From assembly GCA_029834535.1 (NCBI GenBank), contig JAQMWT010000349.1:124001-188000 (forward strand): a DNA stretch of 64,000 nucleotides, read 5' to 3'. Source of the DNA: Chrysophaeum taylorii (taxonomy: Eukaryota > Sar > Pelagophyceae > Pelagomonadales > Pelagomonadaceae). Positions 30,780 to 42,390 of this stretch are shown piece after piece. Below the pieces are notes generated by a model, which made no database searches, was not told where the DNA came from, and worked only from the letters and a program-made list of their open reading frames with translations. Made by a program: the position numbers and the translations under genes. Numbering within the stretch: the stretch's first letter is position 1; every line of letters begins with the position of its first letter.

Positions 30780-32757
30780 AGTATGTTGGCAGGAACAGGC
30801 ACAAAAAACGGCAGCTGCGCTCGACAACGAGATCTTCTTCACCTAGCTCGACGGCGCTGGCGCCGAAGTTGCCAGCCTGTAGTTCGGAGAGATGTGGGGG
30901 CCGCTCGACGTTCGTGGTGGCAAAGTGGCTTCTCGGGGACCTTGGTCTCGCGCTGGGCGATCGCGCCGTGCTACGCACCTGGGCCCGAGTTCTTCGTCGC
31001 CTTCGTCGCGTGTCTCCGCGCGGGCGTTTTGGCCGTACCGAATTATCCTCCCGACCCCGCCCAGGTTCAACGCGGCCTCGAGAAGCTGGACCTTGTAACC
31101 ACAGGCTGTGGTGCCGAGTTGGGTCTTACCGACCGTATTGTGAATAAGCTGCGCGTGACGACGAGCGCGCGGCACTCGTGGCCCGGGATAGGCTGGCACA
31201 ACACGGAGGGCCTGGGGGAGGGTGAAAACGATGACGACCTGAATAGAGCACTGTTTTTTCATCGGCTGGTGAGCTCACGCGCGGAGTTTGCACGGTCGAC
31301 ATCGTCTCTCCACTTTGTTTCGAGTGATGCCACCTCGGCGTTTTTGGGTGACGCCCGACGATCGGAGGACGCCAGACCGCCAGTCGCCACCGTCTCCCTC
31401 AGCCACAGCCTCAGCACAGGGTCGAGTGAATCGCTACAGGAGCAGAGCACCAGTGTTCTCAAGCAGTCTCCCCCCGATGACATTGCCTTCCTCCATTCAC
31501 GTCCGGCTCGACAGGGTGCGTTTGCCGCAGGGCCAAAACTCTCCTGATTGCCTTTCGCAGGGACCCCAAGGGCGTCATGATTTCACACGGCAACATCTGG
31601 CACAATGTCAACGATATTTGCGCAGCGCCGATGTTTCGACCTTCGTTTGGGTGAGGCAGTAGCCGTTTGTGCAATCTGCACGAACCGTCGGAGCGCGTCG
31701 TGGCGGTCTCGTGGCTCCCGCAGTTCCATGACACGGGGTTGATGCTGACGTTGTGCTTGGTCCGTTCTGTGCAGCCTACCGCATGGTAATAAACTTCTCG
31801 CATCTCCCGTTCCTCGCCGACCCCCTCATGTGGATGCGCGCCGTGTCGGAGTACCGCGCGCTGTGGACCACCAGACTTCGGCTACCAGCTGTGCACAAAG
31901 CGCGCCGCCGGTGCCGATACCAGCGACATCGACCTGGGTTGTGTGGTCATTCTAGCTTGTAGCGCTGGCCAGCGATGCGTGCCTTCGATCCTCCGCGAGT
32001 TCGCCGCGTACTTCGCCATTCACTGCGAGTTGCAGGACGACGACAACCGTAACTTATTCGTTCCGAACTATGGTCTGGCTGAGCACGTAGTCGCGACGTG
32101 CGCCGAGGCCGAGGGCATCATAACGTCGCGGCAGCGGCCAGATCTCGCCTCGTGCGGCTCCGAATTCCAGATTGACTTCCGCGTCGTCGATGCGGAGACG
32201 CGGTGCGTCGCGCCAGAAGGAACGCCCGGCGAGCTGTGGTTGAGCTCTGGCTCGGTCGCCCTGGGGTACTGGGGCAAACGGGACCTCAGCTCCGAGACCT
32301 TTCACGCCCGACTCGAGCCGGACGATGGCACGCTATACCTGAGGACGGGCGACGAGTCGTTCATCGAGGATGGCCGCCTTTTCGTTTGCGGCCGAATCAA
32401 AGACATGATCATCATCGGCGGCGAAATTACTACAGCGATGACGTCGAAATTGCTGCGACGGAGGCTATGGTCGACGCCGTGAGACCGGGATGTATTGCCG
32501 CCTTTTCCGTCGTCGGCTCTGACGACGACGACGACGACGACGAGTGGTTGCGTATCGTGCTCGAAGTCCGTGATCACGCTGCATCCGAGTGTGAGGCTCT
32601 CGCGTCGACGCTCACTAAATGCGTTCGCAAAGCGGTTGGTCTGGCACCGCGCCGCGTCGTGTTCATCAAGCAGAAGACCATTTTAAAAACGACGAGCGGG
32701 AAGCTACGGCGCCGGGCGATTCGAGACGCGCTGTTAGCTGGCGAGCGTCGTCTTTGA
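30780..32757 (+). pseudogene. Fatty acyl-AMP ligase-like (AMP-binding) gene remnant
   Basis: The segments follow the order of a fatty acyl-AMP ligase. An A-P-G-P-E-F-F-V-A-F-V-A-C-L-R-A-G-V-L stretch and V-P-N-Y-P-P-D-P (about 30965-31060) come first. The ATP-binding S-G-S-T-G-D-P-K-G-V-M region is at about 31500-31580, where G-S-T and D-P-K-G are separated by an intron-like GT...AG piece. Then come S-W-L-P-Q-F-H-D-T-G-L (about 31707), the Y-G-L-A-E motif (about 32070), Y-L-R-T-G-D (about 32337), G-R-I-K-D-M-I-I-I-G-G (about 32390) and the C-terminal catalytic-Lys area S-G-K-L-R-R-R-A (about 32697). Such enzymes activate fatty acids as acyl-adenylates and load carrier proteins. Frames break at several points not explained by introns, and no continuous protein can be read, so it looks decayed. 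A diverged partial duplicate lies at 63060-63560. Confidence 0.75.
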
Positions 32758-33354
32758 TTCGAACCCTACACTCGGCCGCAAACGACAGACGCTATCCACC
32801 GGGGCCGATAGAGGTCGCAACATTTCCCCGAGCAATTCAGCAGAGGACGGTGCCAATTCTTTCCAGTGGCTATGGCGGCTCGTCAGCACTGTGAGTGAGT
32901 GATACGCTTGGTTGTCCCCTCTATTCGATGGTTCTGGCACCACCGGAGGAAGTGGACACAGAATTAACCGCCCAAGAAGATCCGACATTGAAGTGGTCCG
33001 AGTGCTTGCTCGCGGAAGCTCAGCCTCGGGGACACTGCTACGAGCTTTTCGACTTTCTGGGCGCGTGGGAAGTGCTCGACGACCACTACGGTATTCGAAA
33101 GTTCGAAATCAAGGCTGAAAACACGATCAACGACAGTCGTAACCAGAGTCACAATCAAACACACGTGCTGGGATTCGCCTAAGAAAGTGGATGCAACATT
33201 GTGATGAATCAAAGCAACGATTTTTTATTTCCACAAGTAAAACCTCTACTGCCAGCACCATCTGGGCGTCGGGCACACGAAGGGTGCTGTGGTCGCAAAG
33301 ATAGTCATATCGAAGGACGACATCGAGCCGCGACCCTGTGTTCAAGAGAACGTA
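32758..33354 (+). other. Linker region after the acyl-AMP ligase remnant, coding-like but unassigned
   Basis: A 95-codon (+) frame (32895-33182) contains E-D-P-T-L-K-W-S-E-C-L-L-A-E and H-C-Y-E-L-F-D-F-L-G-A-W-E-V-L-D-D-H-Y-G. It looks protein-like but has no recognised family. A (-) frame over 33501-33127 is equally open, so strand assignment is uncertain. Confidence 0.3.
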
Positions 33355-34446
33355 ATGACGCAACTGCCGCACGAGATCTATGTGCTTGTTCTCCTTCAAA
33401 ATGGCGTCGTCAAGATCGTTCCTCACGCTTCCAGCTCGCGTCTCCTCCTCGCGGCGCTTGATAGCTGCGACAGCCTTGATGCCGAGATGAATCTTGCGCA
33501 TTTGATAGAGACGTGGAAAGAGCGATGCGTTGTGTTATGTGCGCGTGCATTTTTAACGCGATTTTTTGAACTCAGGCACGCTGATAGATTTAGGTGGTTG
33601 CGTTTTGCCATCGTCGTATGCGAGGGCCGAGATCGCAGAATGATTCGCTGCAATCGATGGGCGACGGACAACCGCTATTTCTGGTCCGCAGTCAACGACA
33701 CGGCTGACTTTCATCCAGACGAAGTCGGTGAGCATCAAATCGCGCCTGGCCTCGCAGCGCATTTCGGTGTCGACGGCGCGACTGCTTCCGGCGCGCTCCG
33801 CGACGCTATTGTTGCGATCGTTGGTGAAGGCTCTGGCAAGGAAGCCATTGCTTCAAGAGCAGCAAGTGCGGTCGCCAAGCCAGCTGTCGATGATTTATTG
33901 TTTGCGTGGCAATCCGAGAGCACCGAGGGCTTGCCCTCTCTCGGCTTGGCTTTCATCGACCGTGTAGCGGAGCAGATCGTTGGACTCTTCCCGCCAGACA
34001 CCTCGCTTAAAGACCACCCAGATTTGCCAAGCACACTGCGGCAGCTTGACGTCCCGGAGGAGCTTATGCATCGTCTCGAGTACGACGATTCTGTGGTCTA
34101 TGTCGCAGCTTTCGTCGATGCGTCAAAGTTTAACCTCATCAAGATGCCCGTGCTCCTGCACGTCGCGCAAGATCTCGAGATCAAAAAGCCTGGCCGCGGT
34201 CTCCGCATTTTAGATGAGCGCGCTGTCGCCGACCTGCATCTTGCGGTCCTCTATTGTTTCGCTCTTCACACGCTCGCGATCTCGATGATGCGGCCGTCTG
34301 CACCATCAGGAAACTCGGACTTCTTGCTCGACATTTTGAAGGCCCAAGAAGCTGCCATAAATCTCGCAAACGACGCGGTGGACATAAACACGTCTTCACC
34401 CTTCGAGTATGACCCTCATGTATTTCAATTGAGTAAACACACGTAA
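33355..34446 (+). CDS. Hypothetical protein, 363 residues, intact among decayed genes
   Basis: Open from an ATG at 33355 (the frame extends back to a GTG at 33289) to a stop at 34446. The second half has balanced composition with alternating amphipathic helices (for example L-A-F-I-D-R-V-A-E-Q-I-V-G-L-F-P-P and A-V-A-D-L-H-L-A-V-L-Y-C-F-A-L-H). There is no signal peptide, no membrane segment and no recognised domain. It lies between the acyl-AMP ligase remnant and the carrier/PosA remnants, all on the (+) strand. It may therefore be an internal piece of the same large gene whose frame happens to be preserved, or a separate gene. The first 100 codons are less convincing than the rest. Confidence 0.4.
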   Translation: MTQLPHEIYVLVLLQNGVVKIVPHASSSRLLLAALDSCDSLDAEMNLAHLIETWKERCVVLCARAFLTRFFELRHADRFRWLRFAIVVCEGRDRRMIRCNRWATDNRYFWSAVNDTADFHPDEVGEHQIAPGLAAHFGVDGATASGALRDAIVAIVGEGSGKEAIASRAASAVAKPAVDDLLFAWQSESTEGLPSLGLAFIDRVAEQIVGLFPPDTSLKDHPDLPSTLRQLDVPEELMHRLEYDDSVVYVAAFVDASKFNLIKMPVLLHVAQDLEIKKPGRGLRILDERAVADLHLAVLYCFALHTLAISMMRPSAPSGNSDFLLDILKAQEAAINLANDAVDINTSSPFEYDPHVFQLSKHT

Positions 34447-35527
34447 ACGCAGGCTCATGAAACACGAGGCGGTTCTATCGGCTATGCGGAACATAGTCGA
34501 GACGAGACGTGATTCGAGTCAAATCGCCAATGCGCGCGCATAGCTGGGGGGCTGCTTGCGGACAATATCATGATGGCAGCCATTGTGAGGACGTCTCGAA
34601 AACTTTCGACCGCAATGCTCGCGCTACGCCAGAGTCCATTCTCAATTGCAGTTTTTCAAGGCAAAATTCATATGCGTGCTGAGCACGGTCATCTCAGGCG
34701 CTGGTTTCGAACTCGGTTACTGGAGCTGTGTGCTTCAACAACCAACCGTATGTGTAGAGGTTTTCACGAAGACAACATATTCAGGTGTCGCAGAGTTCGT
34801 ATGTTTTGAGACGTGCCCAGCTATGATGTCGGAATGGGTCCAAGTGTATATCGTATGGAATCTTACGTTCGGGCTAGCAGAGCCGCGCCTTTTTCTACCT
34901 CACATTGCTAAGCTCCTGGTACTATGCTTTGCTATCGTTGACGAACCAAGACCCGGCGTTGTTTTTGTGGATACGTATCGTGACGCTGCACACGCACGCC
35001 ACTTCTCTGGCTTGTCACCCCGAGCTTAGGCAGATATCAGCGACGACGTATGACTGGCGTTCGACAGAGACCACCTCTGCCTTGGGCGCCGCGCTGAGCG
35101 CACGTCTTGCGTAACAATCAGAGTTCGAGTTTTCTTGTGGTTGATCGTCCTTTCGCGTGTTAAACATTACCTATCCATGTGTGGAGTTGTCTCGTTTTCG
35201 CGAGAAAATTCGACCCCAGGTGCCATCTCTCAAATGCAATCTGAGCGAAGATAGCCAACAACAGCCGAACTCGGCGCAAAGTCGAAGGCGATGCACAGCT
35301 CGCAGCGTTGTTTTTAAAGACGCGGCATACAAGATGCTGCAAGATGCGGCATTTAACAATCAAAGTGGAGCCCTCGGCGACGGATGGCTCGACAGGATTC
35401 GATCGCGCGTGACGAGACTGGACAAGGAGGCCGGAGAAGCACATGCAGGCGGCGAAACCTCGACCCATTGCGCGCGAAAGCGGGCGCTCTAGAAAGCAAG
35501 GCATCGTCGTCCGAATATTAGACCGTT
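34447..35527 (+). pseudogene. Unassigned coding remnant upstream of the carrier domain
   Basis: A 127-codon frame (34646-35029) with V-C-F-E-T-C-P-A-M-M-S-E-W-V-Q and V-F-V-D-T-Y-R-D-A-A-H-A-R-H-F reads like protein. Other short frames follow to 35492. The stretch 34727-34890 recurs with about three-quarters identity by eye at 63829-63990. Its two copies keep E-x-V-x-F-E-x-x-P-A-M-M-x-E-W-V-Q, supporting former coding function. Family unknown. Confidence 0.4.
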
Positions 35528-35815
35528 GTGGTCGAGTTCGAGATGGCAGCGCCGATAGACTCTCTGGAGATGAATGTGCGACAAGAACAGCTCGCGTATG
35601 TACGAGCTACTCTTCTTCACATTCTTGCATCGATGGCAGAGACCGATATCGACGCTAAGACAGCATCCGTCGCACATCTTGGCCTGTCTTCCCAAGACGC
35701 GCTTGTGGTGCAGACACAGTTGCGGCGTAACTTGTCCGTTGAAGTGCACTTCAACACACTAATGAATCAAATCTTACAATTGCTGAACTGGCGAGCGAGA
35801 TTCTTTGTATTGCGC
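35528..35815 (+). pseudogene. Acyl/peptidyl carrier domain remnant
   Basis: Reads as a phosphopantetheine carrier: helix 1 (R-A-T-L-L-H-I-L-A-S-M), then L-G-L-S-S-Q-D-A-L with the candidate Ser for the 4'-phosphopantetheine arm (about 35680-35705), helix 2 (V-V-Q-T-Q-L-R-R), and after a frame change T-I-A-E-L-A-S-E-I-L (about 35775-35805), the usual last helix. The G-L-S-S-x-D-A form is typical of carriers paired with fatty acyl-AMP ligases. It sits between the ligase remnant and the PosA-type terminal region, as in bacterial proteins of that architecture. Confidence 0.6.
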
Positions 35816-35939
35816 ACGAGGAAAACGAGCCGCGACTCGCGGCGCTCGTGCCACTCACCAACGGCATAGATCTCGGGTCTCCTACAAGACTGCCGCAATG
35901 GGTCGTCGACATGGTTCAGGCGCTTTTGATGATCGTCGT

Positions 35940-38421
35940 CGTAATACTGGTATGAATCGCGCTCATTCCATCGTATCCCTTTGGGCGCTGGGTGCAGTGG
36001 CGTGCCAAGTCGATAGCTTCGAAGCGCATCGAAGTTCGACGCGACAATGCACCATGGTCACACATCAAGGTGGCCGCGTCTACACATACGGTCTCTTACT
36101 GCCGTTGGTTATCCCGCTCTTCATGGTGTCGGTCACAGCAATCACCATTCTTGCAAAGTGGTTCGTGATCGGTCGCTACCAGGTCGGATTGACGCGCCGG
36201 AGTACACAGTATTTTTTGCGCTGGTGGCTCGTTGATCGGCTGCTCGACCAGTTCGAATTGTGGGTCGGCACAACTTTATCCACGACAACTTGCTCGTAAC
36301 GTGTTCTACGTCGTCGTGGGCGCCCGGATCTCGGTTCGTGCGTCTGTCGAAGTTCTGTTCCGAGAGTTCGATCTTGTCTCGGTTGGGGAGCACGCACGAG
36401 TGAGCGGCTTCTGTTAATAAGCTCGTATGTTTGAACCTGATGGCGGTATGCGCTTCGCGCGCGTGGCCATCGAACCACGCGCGAAGATCGAGTCAGCGGT
36501 TGTCGTGATGCCAGGCTGCAAGCTAGAGCATGATGCTGTGCTAGACCACCGCGCCGCAACAGTGAGTGGCCAAATTCTGGCTCGTGATAGCCTGTATCGA
36601 TCGAGCCCTGTGCACAACTGACAGGCGTTGTGAACATCGCGCGCGTAGACACGTCGCCGCGGATCAATTGGTTCTGATTTGAGATGGCAAGACTTGCGAC
36701 GCTCACTTGCTACCTTTACGGATCACTGATCGGGTCAAACGTGCTCCTGGAGTATCTTCTACGGCAACTGGATTGGTACTCCTGGCGCTTTCGATGTGTC
36801 GCGAGCTTGCTTATTTTGTAGCGAGCTACTTCTCTTTGCGATGTTCGTTTCGGCAGGAGTTGGCGTCGTCGTCTTAAAGTGGCTGCTTATCGGCCGTTTA
36901 CGTCCGGGGGTACACAAGTCCGACAATTGGACGTGGCGACTGCGAACGTGGTTCATCGAGTGGATTTGGTATCGCATCTTGTTGAAATTCGGGGCCATGG
37001 TGTGGGAAGAAAATGGCGTGTTCAGCGTTGCGTTGATCAAGGCGATGGGCATGCGCGTTCGCTTACAGCAAGCACGGCAACCATCTTCTTCTTTTCACCT
37101 GTTGAAGCAGACTTGATCGAGGTCGGAACAGCAATGTTTTTGCTCCCTCCCTGAATGTCAGAACTGGTGTATTTAGTGCAGTAAGCACCCTCTCGTATCA
37201 CGCGAAGAATCATCTGGACACCTCAGGTCTATCGTCCGGATTTTCAATTTCGTGCAGCAAAGGAGCCACTGGAGAATATAAGCCAGTGAAGATCGGGGTG
37301 CGCGCACAAGTTGGTCTTCGCTCGCGGCTCAACGCCGGTGTCGTCGTCGAAGACGACGCAGTTGTGGAACATCAAACGGTTTTGCTGGAGAACGTCGTCG
37401 TCCAAACAAGGACAACATATTTTGCGTCCAGCGTCTTTTTGCGCAAGGCTGTGCCGATTGAAGGCGAAGAGAATAAAAATCGCAAGCCGTGCTACATGGC
37501 CGCAAGACTACAGCAACCGCTCTTACGTGCTCTCATTCTATTCTTTCTCAGCATTGTTGCGCTCATTTCTGCGCACGAATCGCCATTCGGCTACTCTCTA
37601 CAAGAAGGCAAACTACTTCAAATCAGAGTACTACAACTACGGATTCCTTGTCCGCGAGTCCGGGCGTGTAGAAAGCATGGCGGCCCCCGGTTGCTCGCAC
37701 TCCCGCGCTCTTGCTTGATGGGCCCATTGCCCTCCTCGTGGCCTACCTAGCGTCGATGGCAGTAGGCTTCCGTGCTTGGCAGCGGCTGATAATGCGAGAC
37801 TGGAAAAGTGCAAGCGACGCGGCGCGGCTGCCTTGGCGAAGGTTCGCATGCATTGACTTCCAAATGATCTTCTTCGGCCTTTGCTGCGGTCAAATCGTGC
37901 CGTTGATCCGCGGTAGTCGAATTGCTAACGCGCACATGCGCTTCTGGTCGGTGCCAAGGTTGACTCTACCGCCTTCGTGAATAATTGGTACTTCCTCGAA
38001 CCACCGTTGCTCTCTATTGGTGCCGGCGCCGTCTTAGACGAACACTCAGTGAATGTTGCCCACGTTTCTGAGACAGTGTCAAAACTGCGTGCTAAAACGT
38101 GTGTGAATCGAGTCATATGCGAATAATTTGACGCAGGAACGCAGTTTGTCTGACGTGTGCGCAGGTCTTCGAGCACGGGCATCTTATTTTTAAGAAAAAG
38201 GCAAAATTGGTAGAGGCGCGATTTTGCATCCGGTATCCATTACCTGGGCTGCTGGGGACGTAGTCCCCGATGGTGTCATCTTAGGTCCCAAAGCGCAGTT
38301 CGAAAGCCGAGACACTTTAGCGTACCCACCTCCAAGGCTGTCCGGCTCTCGAGACTATACGACGCTCTTTCGTGATTCTCATGCACAAGAAGCACGCAGC
38401 CTCAACGACCTCACTCCATGA
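35940..38421 (+). pseudogene. Pls/PosA-type NRPS terminal domain remnant (membrane plus left-handed beta-helix)
   Basis: Two segments match the membrane repeats of the terminal domain of Pls/PosA-type peptide synthetases. One is L-A-K-W-F-V-I-G-R-Y-Q-V-G then R-W-W-L-V-D-R-L-L (about 36150-36245). The other is L-K-W-L-L-I-G-R-L-R-P-G then L-R-T-W-F-I-E-W-I-W-Y-R (about 36875-36975). Each is followed by hexapeptide, left-handed beta-helix sequence (V-A-I-E-P-R-A-K-I-E-S-A-V-V near 36465; K-I-G-V-R-A-Q-V-G-L-R-S-R-L near 37290; G-D-V-V-P-D-G-V-I-L-G-P-K near 38260), with further membrane stretches near 37710-37790. Frames change repeatedly, so the gene is broken or has several introns. In bacteria this module ends carrier-containing synthetases; its exact reaction is not settled. 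Confidence 0.6.
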
Positions 38422-41277
38422 CCTCATTGCAAACCCAAAAACGAGTCGAGCGACAGACAATTATGGTCTTGACATGGTTAGAATTGCGCCAAAAAACCCA
38501 TGACTCCGTAACCTCTCGGCAGCACACTTCAACCAACACACGTGCAGTCCCAACCCCGCTTGGATTTGGGTGGATCTCGCTGCCAAAGAGAGAGTCACGC
38601 AGAAGATGTGAGTTCAAGGCTCGATGACACACGCTGCTTTAGTGTCCCACTTTGCTTAGCTCTTCCCTTGGCTCTGCTCTTGTTTCTCTCTCCTGCATCT
38701 CCAATGCATATTCTTCTCCACTTGTTCCCTGCGCTTCTTTCTTCCTGGAGTATATGCCGGCAGGGGCTTCCATTATTCCGCTTCTGTGAACCTCGAAAGC
38801 CTCTACTCCCCTACAGCGTTGCCCATGGTTTCTCCCCCATCGCCCTCTTGTCACTCTGTGCTCCTTTCGGCGGTCAGCTGATCGGGTCTTATATCCCGCC
38901 TCACTTTGCACATCTTCTTTTAGTGATATAATTTCCCCGAGCTACGCCGACTCTGACAAGACTGGTCACCGGCAATAACACTGATGTACGTCGGCGACGT
39001 CTTACAAGACGTCGGTTTTCTAAGCCTTCGCACACAAAGGTCGTCCGCGTTCACTCTATTCTAACGTGCGCTTTCGGCTCGAAGAGCTGAAGTCCACGCG
39101 GTCTGCTGGAATGCGAGTACAGTTATGTTCGAAGGCTATTGGAGCACCCAGTTGTGATGCGATTTCAGGCCTGGATTCCACCAACTCCTTCTAGATTTCC
39201 ACATCTTGTATACGCCTCGCGTAAGGTTACGTCGCGGACTCTTACATGGCTTCAATTAGCCACCCGGTAGCGTTTTCTGCTCCCTAGGTCTTTGGAGTCG
39301 CGTCCCCGATCGCACGCATCGATGTTATCGTCTCCTCGAGTTTCTACACCTTATCGGACGGACTCTGAATTTCAATAATAGAAACTTAACCGAAACTGAC
39401 AAAGCGGATCGCGGCAGTAGTTTAGAATAAAAAAATCGAGTTCTTGAGACTAGCGCGTGCGAGCGAGGGTCGGTTTCCACTCACAAATTAACTTCGTTGC
39501 TTCGTCGAGCCTGGGAGTTGTATTAACTTGTAAACCATAATAAATATATAAAAACTCTACAACGTTTTGAGGGGACGCTTAAATACTAAAAACTGCAAGG
39601 GGAGGAGGATTTTCAAAGGCCACTGCGAAAAATTGGGGCAGTGAGTCAAGCGAAGGGGTATGGGAAGGTGCGAGTGGCTGGGGAGGTCAGAGAGTGTGAG
39701 TGGCGGAAGAGGACAGAGGAGCACTCACCCACAAGGCATAACCTGCGGTGGGTGCGGCGTAATTTTAACTTTTTGGGCTCGGCGAAGCTGGCACAGTTAC
39801 TTTTTACCCACGGTGCCGCAGCTGCGTAGCCGCTGCTCGACAGGGCCCAGGAGAACGGGTGGGGGCGCGGCGCCAGGCTGGGGGATGGTGACGCTGATGG
39901 TACGAGCCCGTTGAACGTAGGCGTTGTGGACTCGCGCTGCGAGCCGATGGGAACGGTTGAGAGGGGCGTAGGGCGTTATGAGTATAAAACGCGCTTCAGG
40001 CAAGCGTCTTGACGTCTTAGAAATGCTCACTGTCGAGTCATGCCAGGTGGTCCGTGCTAGTCTACGATTGAGAAGGTGGAGGTCAGCGAGAAGGTTCTAG
40101 CCGCAATCCTCGAGAGCGGCGTCAACGTTGCGGGTACCCGCGTGGCCCGTGCAAGCCGGAGAAGCATGGCTTAAGTATTGGGAGCCCATCTCGGCCCAGC
40201 AGCGGTTGGGTTTTGGAAGCGAGGAGCTTGATCACGGGCTGATGAAGGTAGTGGAGAAGCGATCCCACGAGGACGGCGGCAACCCGACGAGCATCGGTGA
40301 TCGGAACGGTGGCCACCATTTGCCGGAGCGCAGCGGCCCGAGATACTTCGCGCCGAGAAGAAAGACCACGTTGAAGCTTGGGTATGAACAGAGGTGTTGG
40401 AACGAAGGAGTTCACCCAAGAGTGGCGACACAGACCAAGACGGAAGGAGAGCAACGCGAGGGGGCGGCAAAGGCGAAGAGCGCTCTTGAATGAGTGCAAG
40501 TTTTGGGTTGAGCTTTCGATGTGATTGTGGAGAGTGCCGCTGATGGGTTAATTGTCTTGGTCATCCTCGCTCTGGTCGTACGCGCCGCCGCTCAGCGTTC
40601 TTGCTCACAGTTCAACTAGAACTTGCTCTGGTCAACCACAACACTAGACGTCGAGATTTAATTAACCAACGAAGGACCCTGCGACCTGACGAGAACCAAC
40701 TTTGAGAGCGTCGCGACAATGTTAAGTGGCTGCTTTGCCGCTTCATCATCGTGGTCTTGCAAGCCCAGCTTTGCGCGGCTGGTAGGCTTTGCGCCTCTCT
40801 CTTCACCAGGCTCCCCGTGTGCTCGACTTGCGGTTGTGCACCTGCCCTTCCTCTTGCTGATGGCGCCGCTTATGATGGGATACTTTTCAGCGGTCGCGTG
40901 CCGGAGGTGGTTCGAGCCACCGTTGTCGACTGTGCTGCGGATATAGCTTACGATGAGAGGTTCACTCGTGTTTGACAGCGGCGTTCGCCCGCCCCCCCGT
41001 TTCTTGAATAGTCCTTTTACTACGCACGATCCGCTCGCTTGCCACACTCACGCTCGCTGCCTTTTCGTTGCCGCCATTTCTTCCGCCCCGAGTCTCCTTG
41101 CCTCGCCGTCTTTTTTTTTCTGCGGTACTCTGACGCTTGCCATAATAATTGTTTCTGTGTAAGGATTAAAAGCAACGAGGGCTGGCTTCTTTACACGAAC
41201 TTTACAAAAAAAATTCCACTCGCCACCACAGCTACGAGTCAGGCCTGTTTTTGTCGTGTTTGCGAAGTTGGAGGAGT
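38422..41277. other. Long intergenic stretch, no gene recognised
   Basis: Nearly 2.9 kb. 39400-39600 is AT-rich; 38640-38930 (+) is a pyrimidine-rich frame with hydrophobic character but no family. The pair of opposing frames around 40122-40499 shows no recognisable product on either strand. The last 150 bases before 41278 hold T- and A-runs and probably the scramblase promoter. Confidence 0.45.
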
Positions 41278-42390
41278 ATGGGAGCACCTCCAGCGTACGA
41301 AATGGGTCCACCGCAAGAGCCCACGGGTTACGTGGTTGGGATCGTCGATCAGCCGCAGGCCCAAGTAGTGAGCGTCGAAGTCCCCGTCGTCGCTCAGCAG
41401 CCTGTAGTGGTTCAGCCCGCGATGACGCAGGCCGTCGTCGTCGTCCAGCCCATGGGCGTCGCACCGCAGGAAGTGAGCGGGACGGCGGGCGTGAACGCGC
41501 GGCTCGGGTCGTACGCGTACATCAAGGTCGTCCAAAAGTTCTCGTGGCTCGAGGCCGCGTCGCAAGGCCTGTGCGAGATTCCGAACGTCTACAACGTCTA
41601 CGGAGGTTCGGAATTTTCGTCTTCCGACGCTCACATATTGATTGCCGAGGAGAAGTCTTCCGGGTGCACGAGGACGTTTTGCGCGCCGCATCACTCGACG
41701 CTGTTGCTGTTGCGCGACGCGCAGACCCGAGACATTCTCGCGACTCTCGAAAGGCCGGGGGCGGAGTGCTGCTTCGACGGTAACTGTTTCGGACCCAAGC
41801 CGTGCTTGTGCTGTTTTGCGTGTTCTGAAGGGTGCGCCGACCAACTCATCGTGCACGAGGGCGCGGTCGAGGGCCGGCCGGGGCAAATGGTGCCGGGGGT
41901 CGCGATCATCAGGCAGCCGGAAAACGGCGGCGGCGGGTGCACGCCGACGCTCTACATCGAGACTCAATATCAAAGGGAGGGAACCATCAGGGGGCCGTGC
42001 GTGTTTGGCGGCTGCTCGGAGCTGTGTTTCGACACGATATTCAGGTATTACGAGCACGCAGACGGTGCCGAGATAGGGCGCATCCAGCACGTCCACCCCG
42101 AATGTTGCACGGGGGATTGCTTCGCCGAGATGTGCACCGATTCGGACCGATTCGGGATCGAGATGACCCCCGCTTTCAAGGGGGACGACAGGGCCAAGGC
42201 GCTTGCGGCGCTTCTCCTCATCGACTACATGTTCTTCGAAATGGACAATGGCATGTTCACCGTCAAGCCCGCGACCGGCAGAAATCAGGGTTGCACCATC
42301 TATGTTACCTTCTTCCAGTGTTATTGCTACGGCTGCATCTGTCCCTGTCGTATCGTCCTTCCGTGCGAATCGAACGACAACAACGACTAA
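41278..42390 (+). CDS. Phospholipid scramblase family protein
   Basis: 370 residues from the first ATG of the frame at 41278. A Pro/Gln/Val-rich N-terminal tail (residues 1-70, Y-E-M-G-P-P-Q-E-P and V-V-Q-P-rich) is typical of scramblases. The domain follows with the Cys-rich palmitoylation-like patch C-L-C-C-F-A-C-S-E-G-C-A-D (about 177-189), internal beta-barrel repeats (V-F-G-G-C-S-E-L-C-F-D, D-C-F-A-E-M-C-T-D-S-D-R-F-G-I), and a final hydrophobic helix area L-L-L-I-D-Y-M-F-F-E-M-D (about 313-324) where the family carries its membrane segment. These proteins mediate Ca2+-dependent lipid mixing or act as lipid-binding signalling proteins; a classical EF-hand-like Ca site was not identified. 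Single exon, with its own intergenic regions on both sides. Confidence 0.85.
   Translation: MGAPPAYEMGPPQEPTGYVVGIVDQPQAQVVSVEVPVVAQQPVVVQPAMTQAVVVVQPMGVAPQEVSGTAGVNARLGSYAYIKVVQKFSWLEAASQGLCEIPNVYNVYGGSEFSSSDAHILIAEEKSSGCTRTFCAPHHSTLLLLRDAQTRDILATLERPGAECCFDGNCFGPKPCLCCFACSEGCADQLIVHEGAVEGRPGQMVPGVAIIRQPENGGGGCTPTLYIETQYQREGTIRGPCVFGGCSELCFDTIFRYYEHADGAEIGRIQHVHPECCTGDCFAEMCTDSDRFGIEMTPAFKGDDRAKALAALLLIDYMFFEMDNGMFTVKPATGRNQGCTIYVTFFQCYCYGCICPCRIVLPCESNDNND

Noticed and set aside
40122-40499. Overlapping 121-125-codon frames on both strands
   Set aside because: Neither strand gives a recognisable protein; high GC alone explains the open frames.
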